Below are positions 36,810-46,666 of a DNA stretch of 64,000 bases, piece by piece (position 1 is the stretch's first letter; each line of letters opens with the position of its first letter). Both the position numbers and the translations under genes were made by a program. The stretch covers positions 1,860,001 through 1,924,000 of the forward strand of contig JANCIK010000012.1 of assembly GCA_028532985.1 (NCBI GenBank), written 5' to 3'. The stretch comes from Stropharia rugosoannulata (taxonomy: Eukaryota; Basidiomycota; Agaricomycetes; Agaricales; Strophariaceae). The notes beneath the pieces are model-generated. The model worked only from the letters and a program-made list of their open reading frames with translations, ran no database searches and was not told the origin of the DNA.

Positions 36810-37689
36810 TTATGTTTTTGGCCACTTCATGCTGTCCGGATTTACACTATGCTTTTACAAATCATGTACAATATGTAACTTTATGAATCGAAATGCTACA
36901 ATGCGATAATCAACTACAACCGAATGATGTGCGTGCAAATCCCACTACATGAATATGAGAGTTGAAATGCTGGCAAGAAGTGCATACTATAGTTGGTCAG
37001 GTGTTTGATAGGTTGCTGGTAAACGTGCAAATAGTGCTTCAACAAATGATGTTATAGACCGGAAAATTTGGCCACTTTGTACTTATATTCTCAGTTCGCG
37101 ATGTTGTAGAGGCTTCCCAGTGGCGAATTGACATCCGTTGCGAGAGATTTCGATTGACAGTCTGGTCACGTAACTTGTGACATAGGACGGCATCTCAGCG
37201 GCTGTTACTCCAAATCATACATGCAAAATCATGAACGTGCAATGAACGTGTATTGAACGTGTATGATGTAACCAGAGATTCTTTTTGCTCATGCATTGCT
37301 CTCTACATTTTGTACTATCAAGCTTTCTCATGTTTTTCTGAAAATGTTTTATGTATATAGTATATTGGTGAAATGCGAATACTGAAAGAACTGCGCCCAA
37401 AAATCGCGACTTTCAAACGTCCAGTGAGAATTTCAAACACCTGGTCACTCATAGTAAGTACTCGAGTATAAGAAAGGTCGACAAGCTGGGTATACGTTCG
37501 CACTACATGGTTACGTACGTATTGGCTCTCTCAGATATTGAAGGTGTGGCCGTGTTATCCATTGATGCACACCATTTGTGGCACTGTGATTTTCTAAAAA
37601 TGTGCAAGCATAGCCGCTTCTTTATGCCAGCCACGCCTTTGAGTGTTCAGAAATCTCACGGATCATCTTAGTCTTCAGTCCACAGAGAG
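36810..37689. other. Intergenic between the two H4 genes
   Basis: No gene is recognised. No evident similarity between the 5' flanks of the two H4 genes was seen. Confidence 0.4.
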
Positions 37690-38189
37690 ATGAGTGGTCC
37701 CAGTAAACATACAAAGGTGTGTATCACAGCTTTCGACACATGTAGCACTGCAGCCGACATGACTTCAAACATAGGGCTTGGGACAGTTCAAGAAAAGGCG
37801 TCACCGAAAAATCCTACGAGATAGCGTTCAAGGAAAGTGCCAACTGATTTTATCGCATTTGGCAACTCTTATAACATCCATCGACGTAACAGGTACTGCT
37901 AAGCCTTCCATTCGACGTGTGTGTCGCCGTGCTGGAGTAAAACGTCTGGATGGATGCATATACGAGGAAACACGCGGGGCTTTATCGAAGTTCTTGAATG
38001 GGGTGTTGCATGACTCGGTCGCTTATGCAGATCAGGAGAAGAGGTGGGCATCAGGAATACTCTTTGAGCCTTACTGACGTCGTTTCATGCAATATCGGTT
38101 GGTATTGCCTTAGGAAAACCATCATGGCAGATGATGTTATCCACGCGTTAAAATGGACCAATTGTACTCTGTATGGGTACTCGAGTTGA
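37690..38189 (+). CDS. Strongly diverged histone H4-like gene (variant or recent pseudogene)
   Basis: Four exons at 37690-37716, 37775-37832, 37893-38043 and 38114-38189, of 27, 58, 151 and 76 bases, exactly the exon lengths of the neighbouring H4. Joined, they give 103 codons with no stop and no indel. By my count 44 of 103 residues differ (about 57% identity). Retained: [39 protein letters not shown] and TLYGY. Lost: R3 (P), K12 (Q), K16 (R), R92 (W) and R95 (C) of the mature numbering; K5, K8 and K20 remain. The donor after exon 2 reads GAAAGT instead of GTAAGT, one base from consensus. Introns 1 and 3 have GT donors and AG acceptors. The gene may be functional through GA-AG splicing, recently disabled, or contain a sequencing error. 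Confidence 0.7.
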
Positions 38190-38295
38190 GATAAGAAAGC
38201 ATGGAAGGGTTATTCATACGTCCTTTTCTAGGAGATGTAACAGAAATTGTGAAGGACTGAAAGACTTTGAAGTATGTAGTAGCAACAGAGCCGTT

Positions 38296-38568
38296 CACTG
38301 CTGGCGCCGACCTATGTTTGGTGGCCAAGCATGTGATGTCAAACATGGCATGTATTTGTATATAATATTTGGTGACAAAACATGTGAAATGTATATTTGA
38401 TAAAAATAAAAGAAACATATTATATGTCTGTGACCTGTTTGATGGCCAAACTAGTACCCTGGGTGAACACTTTTGGGTGGCCAAACAGATAACTAACATA
38501 TAAAATATTTGCGGGGTGTTTTTGGTCACAGGTGTGACATGTTTGCCACATAAATGTTAGAGAAATAT
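38296..38568 (+). repeat. Left inverted arm of the CACTA-like element
   Basis: Near-identical, in reverse complement, to 38860-39130. Few mismatches indicate recent activity or homogenisation. Confidence 0.88.
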
Positions 38569-38859
38569 GTACTCTGTTTGACTGCTATACATAGGCATCT
38601 ATGTATGGCCTGCAAACATGGTGCACTAATTTTTGTCTGTGTGAAGCTGTTCATGCTTTATTTATTTTGTCCACTTAGTAGCAAATTAGAGCTGTTATTA
38701 AGTGAGACACTTAATATTCTTGTACTATCGCTAGACGTAAAGATAACCCACCTCTAGTCTGTGAAATTGGTATCTGGATTTGAGTCTTTGGCTTCAAAAC
38801 ATGCCAACATACGTACAAAAATTCTTGCACCATGTTTGACAAATGTTTGAAGGCCATAC

Positions 38860-39130
38860 ATTTCTCTGATATTTATGTGGCAAACATGTCACACCTGTGA
38901 CCAGAAACACCCTGCAAATATTTTATATGTTAGTTATCCGTTTGGCCACCCAAAAGTGTTCACCCAGGGTACTAGTTTGGCCATCAAACAGGTTACAGAC
39001 ATATAATATGTTTCTTTTATTTTTATCAAACATACATTTCACATGTTTTGTCACCAAATATTATATACAAATACATGCCATGTTTGACATCACATGCTTG
39101 GCCACCAAACATAGGTCGGCGCCAGCAGTG
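38860..39130 (-). repeat. Right inverted arm of the CACTA-like element
   Basis: Reverse-complement partner of the left arm. Both arms share the block built around ACCCTGGGTGAACAC. Confidence 0.88.
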
Positions 39131-39250
39131 GTTGTTTGTTGTTGCTTGTAACAGGAATGACAACGCGCAGAAACGCCCGCGTCGTTGTATTTCCTCAATG
39201 TCGTGAATTGGTCGTGATTGTCCTTGATATCTTTTTATCCATGTCTCTCA

Positions 39251-40230
39251 ATGTCTTTTAGACAAACTCTTGTTTTGTTCTCTCAAAAGTCCAAGTCCAA
39301 ATCTGCATCATGGGCCGCGCGGCAAATACGAGATCCGTTTGTGAAGAAGCGTCTCAGCGATCCTGCGGCGTACCGGGCTCGTTCTGCATTCAAGCTGCTT
39401 GAAATAAACGATAAATGGGAACAATTTCTAAACCATCCGGACGTGAATGCTGTCGTGGACCTCGGTGCTGCACCAGGTGGATGGAGCCAGGTTGTAGCTG
39501 AGAGTCTCGGTTGGCGTGCAGCGTCGACCGAGCTTCTATCGTACTCTCCTGTGAATGCAGACGAAGCTGAACCAGAAGTTGAATCTCGTAACGACCCAGA
39601 AGAGGTATTCAAAGAAAGAAAGCCGCGCAAGGAAAAGCGACCCATGCGTGGCAAGCCCCGCGCCGCGCCGCTGGAGCACTTTGATCCCCTCAACATTGAC
39701 GATCTCGAACAAACTGCCAGTGAAGGCATAGGACGCGGGACTATCATTGCGGTAGACTTGCTCAGTGTACAACCCATACCTGGCGTGCAAACTATGGAAG
39801 CCGACTTCTTGCTCGAGTCGACCATGGACCAAATTCAGACACTACTGATCGCTCCAGGCAATCCGTACGGAAAGGCTGATGTTATCCTGTCTGACATGGC
39901 TGCCAATATTTCTGGGAATGACTTTCACGATACCCAGAAGAGCCTAGAAATTTGCCAGGCCGTATTCGAGTTTGCACAAGTCAACCTGAGGACAGCCGAC
40001 AGCATCGGGAGACGGCGGGGAGGTGTTTTATTGTAAGCATTGCAGTTCAATTTGCCTAACGATGCTAAATCAGCACCAGGATGAAATTTTTTGAGCATCC
40101 CCTGCTGCAAAAATTCCGCGATGAACACCTAAAGCCCAACTTCAATTACGTCCATTATATCAAACCCGAATCAAGCCGTTCTACCTCCCGGGAGGGCTAC
40201 TTCCTTTGTCAAGGATGGAACCCTTGTTAG
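39251..40230 (+). CDS. MRM2: Mitochondrial rRNA 2'-O-methyltransferase (FtsJ/RrmJ, MRM2 type)
   Basis: An SAM-dependent enzyme that methylates a ribose in the large mitochondrial rRNA. The start MSFRQTLVLFSQKSKSKSAS looks like a mitochondrial presequence. Family motifs follow: RSAFKLLEI (first catalytic lysine), VVDLGAAPGGWSQV (SAM-binding loop), VILSDMAANISG (catalytic Asp), RMKFFEH (second lysine) and SREGYFLCQG (Glu motif). The last two lie in exon 2, after an intron of 41 bases at about 40033-40073. An insertion of about 80 charged residues (EEVFKERKPRKEKRPMRGKP and around) sits between the SAM loop and the next strand; it is longer than in bacterial RrmJ. The start is the second of two nearby ATGs and the one in frame. 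The MITE ends just 120 bases upstream and may affect its promoter. Confidence 0.93.
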
Positions 40231-40692
40231 CTCCCAACTAGGGCCTTTCTAGAAGTCAACTACACTCAGAGACTATGCCGCGAGGGCAGACACCTTGCCG
40301 AGATTGGCAAGAGGGTGAATAACAAAGGAAAACTATGTATTCGATGGCATTCTTTGGTGCCCACAACAATCCCCCCTATTAAACCTGGTTGATGCTTCCC
40401 GCGTTTTGCTCTACCGATTATCCCGATGCAAGCTATCCGAGCCATTGTTCCGGTACTGTGTACTTCTATCTCTTCATTGCTGATATCCCTCATTTACGTT
40501 TCCCGAGCACTGAAAAGTCATTGCCAGTCTAAATCGTTTTAATCACGGAGCTGGTCTCAATGAACAGCTTTCATTCCAATTTTCTTTCTCGTGAGGTCAC
40601 GGTTAACAACCTACTTCATTGTCATCCATAGAACTTCTGGTCAGGATCCCGGGTGATGTATAACAGTCATGAAGTGTATCTTCTGTGCACGC
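40231..40692. other. Convergent intergenic region
   Basis: Between MRM2 and the UstYa-like gene, both of which end here. Nothing else is visible. Confidence 0.4.
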
Positions 40693-41675
40693 CTACAGAG
40701 TCTCGCCCCAAACTGGATTTCCCTCCACCCAAATCGACGCGTTATACGTATCCTGGATTGCCCGAGACGCCACCCATTTATGGAGCCTATCGTAATCCAC
40801 GCATTTGTGCTTGATATTGAAAGACACCATGTATTGCCCGAGGTTTCTGTCCCATTGCCAGGCCATCGGCGTCGTATCTGGGGAGCACATGGCCGTCTGC
40901 CTCAGCATGTCGATACAGTGTTCAGTGTGCATGCGAAGGCTGTCATTTCCTTGAAGATTGAACTCCGGATAATACTCTGGGTATAGAGACTTGCGCATCG
41001 CGTTCTGTAATACATTTAATGGGATGGTTAGTTATGCAGGACTATGGACTCACGAGGCAGTGGAGGTTATGGGTTACTGTGAGCATAGACACATAACCGT
41101 TGGGATCCTCTGGAAGCCGAGCTGTAGCGTTTGGAAGTAGGAGAGTCTCCTTGCCGGTTACTCTGAAAACTGAACCTGCAATAGCTCTTTCTAAGTTCTT
41201 TCGTAATTACTCGTTCACGACGTACTTGCATAAGTCTTATCCCACAGGGCGTCTAATTCAGGCGACGGCGGTATTTGATAAATAGAGGGATCGTTTGGGA
41301 CACTGCTGGTGAAGACCTTGGTTGTGTATGCGATAATGTCACGAGGGATAAGGGCTTTTTATTGATAATAAGCAGCATGTCAAATTCACGGTGAGTGCTC
41401 AAGCGCTTAAGTAGGATGCCGATGAATGTAGACTCACGGTGTATGTCACTTATACAGGAGTTTGGTTTCGAGATGTATAGTGCTGTTCCTATCAGTAATA
41501 CTATGAGCAGGAGCTCTACCACTGCAATAATTTTCCACAAGCGCAAGGACGACTGGAGAGCGATTAGCGTCTCCCCATAGTACGGTACATCATCTGGTTC
41601 TTCAGGCGCGACGGCGCTGTAGTATCTGGAATGGGAACGAGACGTTTTTCTTTCCTTGACAGGTATAGCAGTCAT
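40693..41675 (-). CDS. UstYa-like protein (DUF3328)
   Basis: The UstYa family comprises membrane-anchored fungal proteins that take part in oxidative cyclisation of ribosomal peptides (ustiloxin, asperipin, phomopsin pathways) and some other secondary metabolites. Four exons read cleanly. The first has a short cytosolic tail and one helix (IIAVVELLLIVLLIGTALYI). The second carries TKVFTSSVPNDPSIYQIPPS. The third ends in TVTHNLHCL, the first HxxHC motif. The fourth begins NAMRKSLYPEYYP and holds TEHCIDMLRQTAMC, the second HxxHC motif, then TTPMAWQWD. The product is about 245 residues, normal for the family, and both metal-binding motifs are intact. An upstream GTG-led extension was rejected because MTAIPVKE is the first ATG. 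A secreted-peptide gene lies about 450 bases upstream on the same strand. Confidence 0.9.
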
Positions 41676-42064
41676 GAAAGAGTTGCTGGGCACAAGACGA
41701 AACGATTAACAGAGGGGTTGTGTATTTGTATTTAAAGTCGTCCAAAATTAGACAAGGTATCGATTTCGGTACATCTACAATAGGGAATGTTTGAATGATT
41801 CCTCAGGACGCATTGTTCCCCCGATGTCTACCGGCCTCGGTAACAGTGATACACTGGAGCACTGAACGATGATGTGTCCTGTTATACTTAGGTTACAGGT
41901 AGTGCGGGTAGATGAATAACACAATTGACCGCATGTGTTGATGCCATACAGAAGTAAAATTAGTGACAATCGAGCTTAATGTGTTTTAAATTTCCTTAGA
42001 ATGCTCGCTCAGCACGTATTTTATGTCTGTCAGGGAATACATAGTTGTTGTTCAGCTACAGTTT

Positions 42065-42348
42065 GCCCATGCTGCATGAATACAGTATTTAGTTTGCTAA
42101 TAATAACCATGAATCAACGCAAGACTCGCCAACGGTATTGGGGAAAGGGAAAAGATTCAGGAGATGTACGCTTTAACAGGGAGTGCGATATCCACAGGTA
42201 TGTCCTTGCGTACAAAAACACTGTCAGTCAAAAAGCTACAAACTCAGATTAACTTACTTACAGCGGGTTGGGGCTCTGGAACTGGACTGGCGGTAGTAAC
42301 AGCAAACGTGGCTGTAGCAACAGCGATGACGAGCGGATAGAAATTCAT
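42065..42348 (-). CDS. Tiny secreted peptide precursor, 3' end uncertain
   Basis: The ATG at 42348 opens MNFYPLVIAVATATFAVTTA, a clear signal peptide, then SPVPEPQPA and a perfect donor (gtaagt at 42261). Three acceptors keep phase 0. With the cag at 42221 the last exon is a 15-residue, 4-cysteine peptide (C-x-C-x6-C-x5-C). With an aag at about 42205 it is DIPVDIALPVKAYIS. With a cag near 42065 it is HGQTVAEQQLCIP. All give a precursor of about 42-44 residues. A TATATAAA element lies at about 42421 on the same strand. No repeats with Kex2 sites (as in dikaritin precursors) are seen, so assignment as a substrate of the neighbouring UstYa-like protein is only a guess. Confidence 0.6.
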
Positions 42349-42413
42349 GTTGTTCGAAAATGTAGAGTAAAGAATTGGGCGGGGAATTTACGATGTCTTC
42401 TTAGACCTTTAGA

Positions 42414-42430
42414 TCTGTATTTATATATAA
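42414..42430 (-). promoter_or_regulatory. TATA box of the tiny secreted-peptide gene
   Basis: A TATATAAATA-type element reads on the minus strand about 75 bases before the ATG at 42348. Confidence 0.6.
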
Positions 42431-42670
42431 ACAATTATCAGGAAATTATACCTCATTTTGATGAGACGATTATTTGACAAGCCAGTCTACCCTTATCCAT
42501 ACATGCTTAGTATTGGGTGAGTAGGTAATGCAGCATCGTCAAACGTCAGTATAGGAAAGAGCATCTGAGCACGATGTCAGTCAGCAGCACAAAGTTATAA
42601 TAGTAGAGATATCAAAAATAGGATAGGTGAGAATATGACAAGAAGATGACGTTGAATACAGATATTCATT

Positions 42671-43736
42671 GAGATTCATTGGGAACTCCAAAGTTGACCA
42701 TCATAAGCGCACCAAACGGTGTTGGGGTACTATTGAAATGTTCCCTCACATTTCCAACAACTCCGCCGTTGATTGTCCTCTTCTCTGCATAGTAGATAAA
42801 GGGGGTATGCGTGGTAAATAAAGGAGACGATATCTCACTTATAACTTTGTGGAACCTGGATGGTGTGTGCGTTATTATTTTTATCCAGCGCTTGATAAGT
42901 ATTCAGTGTATTATTTGCTAGTAGCGAGTGGAGGCGTTATTAAATATATGCACATGCTATGGCCGTGTCAGGAGTGGCACTCTTTTTGGGTAAAGGGTCT
43001 CCATAACAAGGACCCATTTCCTAAAATCTTCCCCTCGCGGTTCTGGAGGATGCACATAATTGCTTAGCTCATCACCTGTCATTCGAACCCTCCTTCCACG
43101 CCTTGATTCCATCGTAGTCCTTGAGATCAACTTAGGCACTGTATCTTCATGATCTCTGTTTTTAACTATGTGTGATGGAAGAAACTTACCATTCTTTTGT
43201 CCAGACGATAATAGTCTCAAGCGATGTCTGAACCTAGCCGTACTCAGGTCCACAAACGTCCCACTCGTCGCATTGTCCCCATTGAACATATGACCTACAT
43301 CCTTATCTTGTTGTCCCAAGGCTGGATTATTATTCGGAGGTAAAGGCACAACAAGCCCGAGAAATCTATCAACTGACAGAAGTCGACGAACGAAGGCGGT
43401 AAGCGAGGCCCGTACACCAGCTATCTTGCCTTGCTTAAGAGGTCAAAAATCATCCACAAATATTAGGCAACGCACACGCGGACTCTAGATGTGAGATGCT
43501 CCTTATAAGATCGACGCTGTAGCTTGCCCTGTGTAAGCTTCCTAGGTCGAATGCCATCCTGATATTTCTTTGGACCAGTAAAATTGGGGCAACTTTGAGA
43601 AGAAATGAGAGTGCCATCGTTATTCTGCTTATTCGAAGGAGCGTTGATATTGAAATCCCAGAAAGCAAAGTATAACTTGAGGCTGACACGAGCATAAGAT
43701 CGTCGTACCCACAAGAGAGATGAGCTCGAGCTTCAT
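42671..43736 (-). CDS. Unresolved minus-strand gene, possibly broken
   Basis: Several pieces look coding and join across plausible introns. A piece ending KEHLTSRVR (about 43475) joins across a 'gtgtgcg...gcaag' intron to IAGVRASLTAFVRRLL, VPLPPNNNPALGQQDKD and FVDLSTARFRHRLRLLSSGQ. This then joins (donor gtaagt near 43190) to VDLKDYDGIKAWKEGSND and RKWVLVMETLYP. A last exon reads GGVVGNVREHFNSTPTPFGA and ends at a TGA near 42671. I found no ATG in frame with the first piece and no clean join to the last, so the gene is either mis-modelled or damaged. A TATATAA element is present near 43763. No family is recognised. Confidence 0.4.
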
Positions 43737-44857
43737 TTCTGATCAAGCTGACCGTTCCATTTATATACTATAAGCCAGAGTTGGAAGGCTGACAATAACG
43801 ACAATGCATTCCTGCCGAGCCTCAGACATGGGAATTACTGCCATTTATACAAGCTGCATGAAATTGCAGCTCACATGGAATCGTATCCGAAGGTTAACGT
43901 TAAGTATTAAACATAGTCCTTAGGAGCTTAAATAGAAGTTGTGTTCCAGTGATCGTGTGTGATCACATGCCCTGGCAGCTCTAACCAAATAAGTATATCT
44001 TATAACTTAAATGGGAGTCCCATCAATACGCGCACTTATGTAATACTTACTGGTCTCCAGCAAGTCTCATTCCCTTTTACGATCCTTTTATTTGGCTACA
44101 GGAATCAAATAATTGTGTAAAATACTTCTATATATCTCTAAGTTATGAACCTACCTAATAACCTCAGTCAATGCCTGTCGAGCAAACGATGCTCCCGTGC
44201 AACTATTGAACTAATATACTGAGAGAAATTAACATACATACGATCTTCGTTGCCGAGGACTCCCGTCGCAGGCGACAGGGTCCATATTAAGTACGCATAT
44301 ACTCTTACTTTTGGTATGGATGTACTACTAATAGAGGCTACTACTTAAATGCGCATATACTCATGTTTTGGTCCGTGATCACGAGGGCAATGTGGTAGTA
44401 AAGGTATATGCTGCTTTCTCCGAGTCCTCATATCTATGCTACCTATTCATGAATATTTGGGCATATATTCATCCCTTTAGTGACGGACCTACAAAACTTC
44501 TATAGGTTGTACCAGGAGTTACATAAGCTCTAATAATTACTTGAGTGCATTAAACGTTTACTGCATGTGGGCCATATGTTTTATAAGCAATGCATTCTCT
44601 GTAGAGAGTGATAAACTGGCAATATACTCCTTCTTTTGTGCAGGTCTGTATATTTTTTGCAATATTTTTGTAACGCCTGCCTTGCGCCTGCCAGTGGACA
44701 AGTGGCGGCAGCCGGGCCGTTGATGCTGACTCAGATAAGATTATCTTCACTGACGAAGTCATAACGTTTTGAGACTGCAAGGTACGCTACACCTCTCTGT
44801 TCCACAAGTCATTCCCATATCATCAATCTACCTTTGAAATAGGTACAGGGCTTCAAT
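43737..44857. other. Intergenic, no gene recognised
   Basis: AT-rich. Contains an imperfect local repeat (-cgcatatactc-t-ttttgg- near 44292 and 44350). No gene is recognised. Confidence 0.4.
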
Positions 44858-46574
44858 ATGGCTAATGCGACAACTCTCTTCCCAAAAATTGGGGAGATCG
44901 CCTCGTCCACAGACAATATCGAACACAAAGAGGAATCGGAAGGTCAAGACAGCGAGGAAAAAGTGATTCAGGAGATCGAATCGTTATGTATGAAATGTCA
45001 TGAACAGGTGAGGACTATTAGTGATACCGTTGCACAGTCGCGCTGAATGCTAAGACATAGTAGGGTGTTACTAGGCTTATGTTGACATCTATTCCATTTT
45101 TCAGGGAGGTCATAGTTATGTCCTTCAGATGCGGACACTGCGGGTGGCAAAACAACGAAATTCAATCAGCAGAGACCATTCGTCGTACGTGGAATTGGTT
45201 TTCTGTCGTTCCACTTAAACTGAGTCAGTCATTAGCCGAGGGAATGGCGTATACAGCAAAAATACTAGATCGTCCAGACCTAAACAGACAGATAGTCCGT
45301 TCAGGATCATGCGAAATATCCATCCCCGAGTTTGATCTTACCCTTCCTGCTACTGGCCGGGGGCAGTTGACTACCGTAGAAGGGCTCATTCGAGATATAG
45401 TCGCCGATCTCAGCACTGATCAACCTCTGAGACGGATACAAGATGAAGATGGGTACAACAAGATAGAAGAGCTTATCAATAAGTTGAAGCCCATCCTTGG
45501 AGACCCCGAAGAGGATGACGAGGACGAGAATGCCGCACTCAAGACCGTTGGCCAGTCTGCGTATCTGGAGATCCCAATGCCTCTATTCACGCTTAAACTG
45601 GACGACCCGGCTGGGAATAGTTTCATCGAATTCATCGACAGCATGGCCGACCCAAAATGGAGCATGCGTACATATCATCGTACACTCGAGCAGAACATCG
45701 CTCTAGGCCTGGTCGCGCCTGAAGACTCCGAGGAGCAGGAGGGTGAGGGAAAGGCAGCAGGGGACCCCATTACGGACGACGAGGTTTTCACTTTCCCCGG
45801 TGTATGCTCAAGTTGTGGACATCAGATTCATACGAACATGAAGAAGGTCAACATTCCGTACTTCAAGGTGCGTACTGTATTCTGCATTGATACACAGCAG
45901 CGATGAACTATAATATACAGGACATTCTGATCATGTCCACGAATTGCGAGTTCTGTGGATACCGAGATAACGAAGTAAAATCTGGCGCCGCCATTTCGGC
46001 TCAGGGAAAACGTATTGTTCTCAAATGCGAAGATCGTGAGGATCTGAGTCGAGATATCCTCAAAGTAAATAGCTTATTTTTGTAGTCGTTGAATTCTAGC
46101 TGATACTTTCTTATAGAGCGAGACCGCGGGTCTTACAATCCCTGAGATTGACCTGGTTTTAACCCACGGTACCCTTGGCGGGAGGTTCACAACGGTTGAA
46201 GGTATCCTCGATCAAATATACGACGAACTCGCCGAAAAAGCATTTGTCGGAGATTCGTCTGAGGTTAAAGAAAGGGCAACTTATGCTGAGTTCCTGACGG
46301 GACTGAAAGCTGTGCGTTACAATCCTCTTATAACCATTTGTTTCTGACCCTCTATCAGGTTAAAAATGCTGAAAGGCCGTTCACCATCATCCTGGACGAC
46401 CCACTGGCCAATTCTTACATTCAAAATTTGTATGCGCCTGATCCAGACCCGAACATGATGATCGAGTTGTACGACCGTACCTTTGATCAGAATGAAGAAT
46501 TGGGTCTTAATGACATTAAAGTCGAAGGTTACGAAGAAGGCCAAGTGCAAGAAAAGGCCGAGGAGAGTGCTTAA
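44858..46574 (+). CDS. ZPR1: Zinc-finger protein ZPR1
   Basis: ZPR1 is a conserved eukaryotic zinc-finger protein that binds and helps fold translation factor eEF1A and shuttles to the nucleus. Two tandem ZPR1 modules are present, each with a C4 finger. The first has LCMKCHEQ with [12 protein letters not shown], the second [15 protein letters not shown] with [14 protein letters not shown]. Each finger is followed by a beta domain ending in the LxxPEIDL-type strand and GRFTTVEG / GQLTTVEG. Exons join across introns near 45008-45065, 45187-45234, 45869-45920, 46065-46117 and 46312-46360. The second join restores [20 protein letters not shown]. The product is about 490 residues, normal for the family, and ends at TAA 46572-46574. 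It is convergent with the lysine-aminomutase-like gene. A decayed copy of its second finger region lies at 57460-57770. Confidence 0.95.
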
Positions 46575-46666
46575 TACTAATTAGATGCCATTCATTTTGA
46601 CTATTGTACACCGTCCCAATCACACTAGTAACAAGGATTATTTTCTTGATTGACTTTCTATGCGCA

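Larger units (their letters stand above)
38293..39133. mobile_element. Non-autonomous CACTA-like element (MITE) with long inverted repeats
   Basis: The element spans 38296-39130. Its ends read CACTGCTGGCGCC and GGCGCCAGCAGTG. The first roughly 270 bases (38296-38568) recur as an almost perfect reverse complement at about 38860-39130, with a handful of mismatches. Flanking triplets on both sides are GTT (38293-38295 and 39131-39133), a possible 3-bp target duplication. CACTG termini with a 3-bp duplication fit the CACTA (EnSpm) superfamily. The arms carry short repeated motifs such as GTGGCCAA, GATGGCCAAAC and ACATGTTTG, like subterminal transposase-binding repeats. The roughly 290-base centre has no transposase. 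It sits about 105 bases after the H4-like stop and about 120 bases before MRM2. Confidence 0.85.

Noticed and set aside
38137..39151. Two matching open frames inside the MITE arms
   Set aside because: They are the same translation on opposite strands, produced by the inverted repeats, with no start context or motif.
43736..43736. ATG of MKLELISLVGTTILCSC as a secreted-protein start
   Set aside because: The frame soon stops, no intron joins it to the coding pieces, and the TATA element would put the transcript start on the ATG itself.
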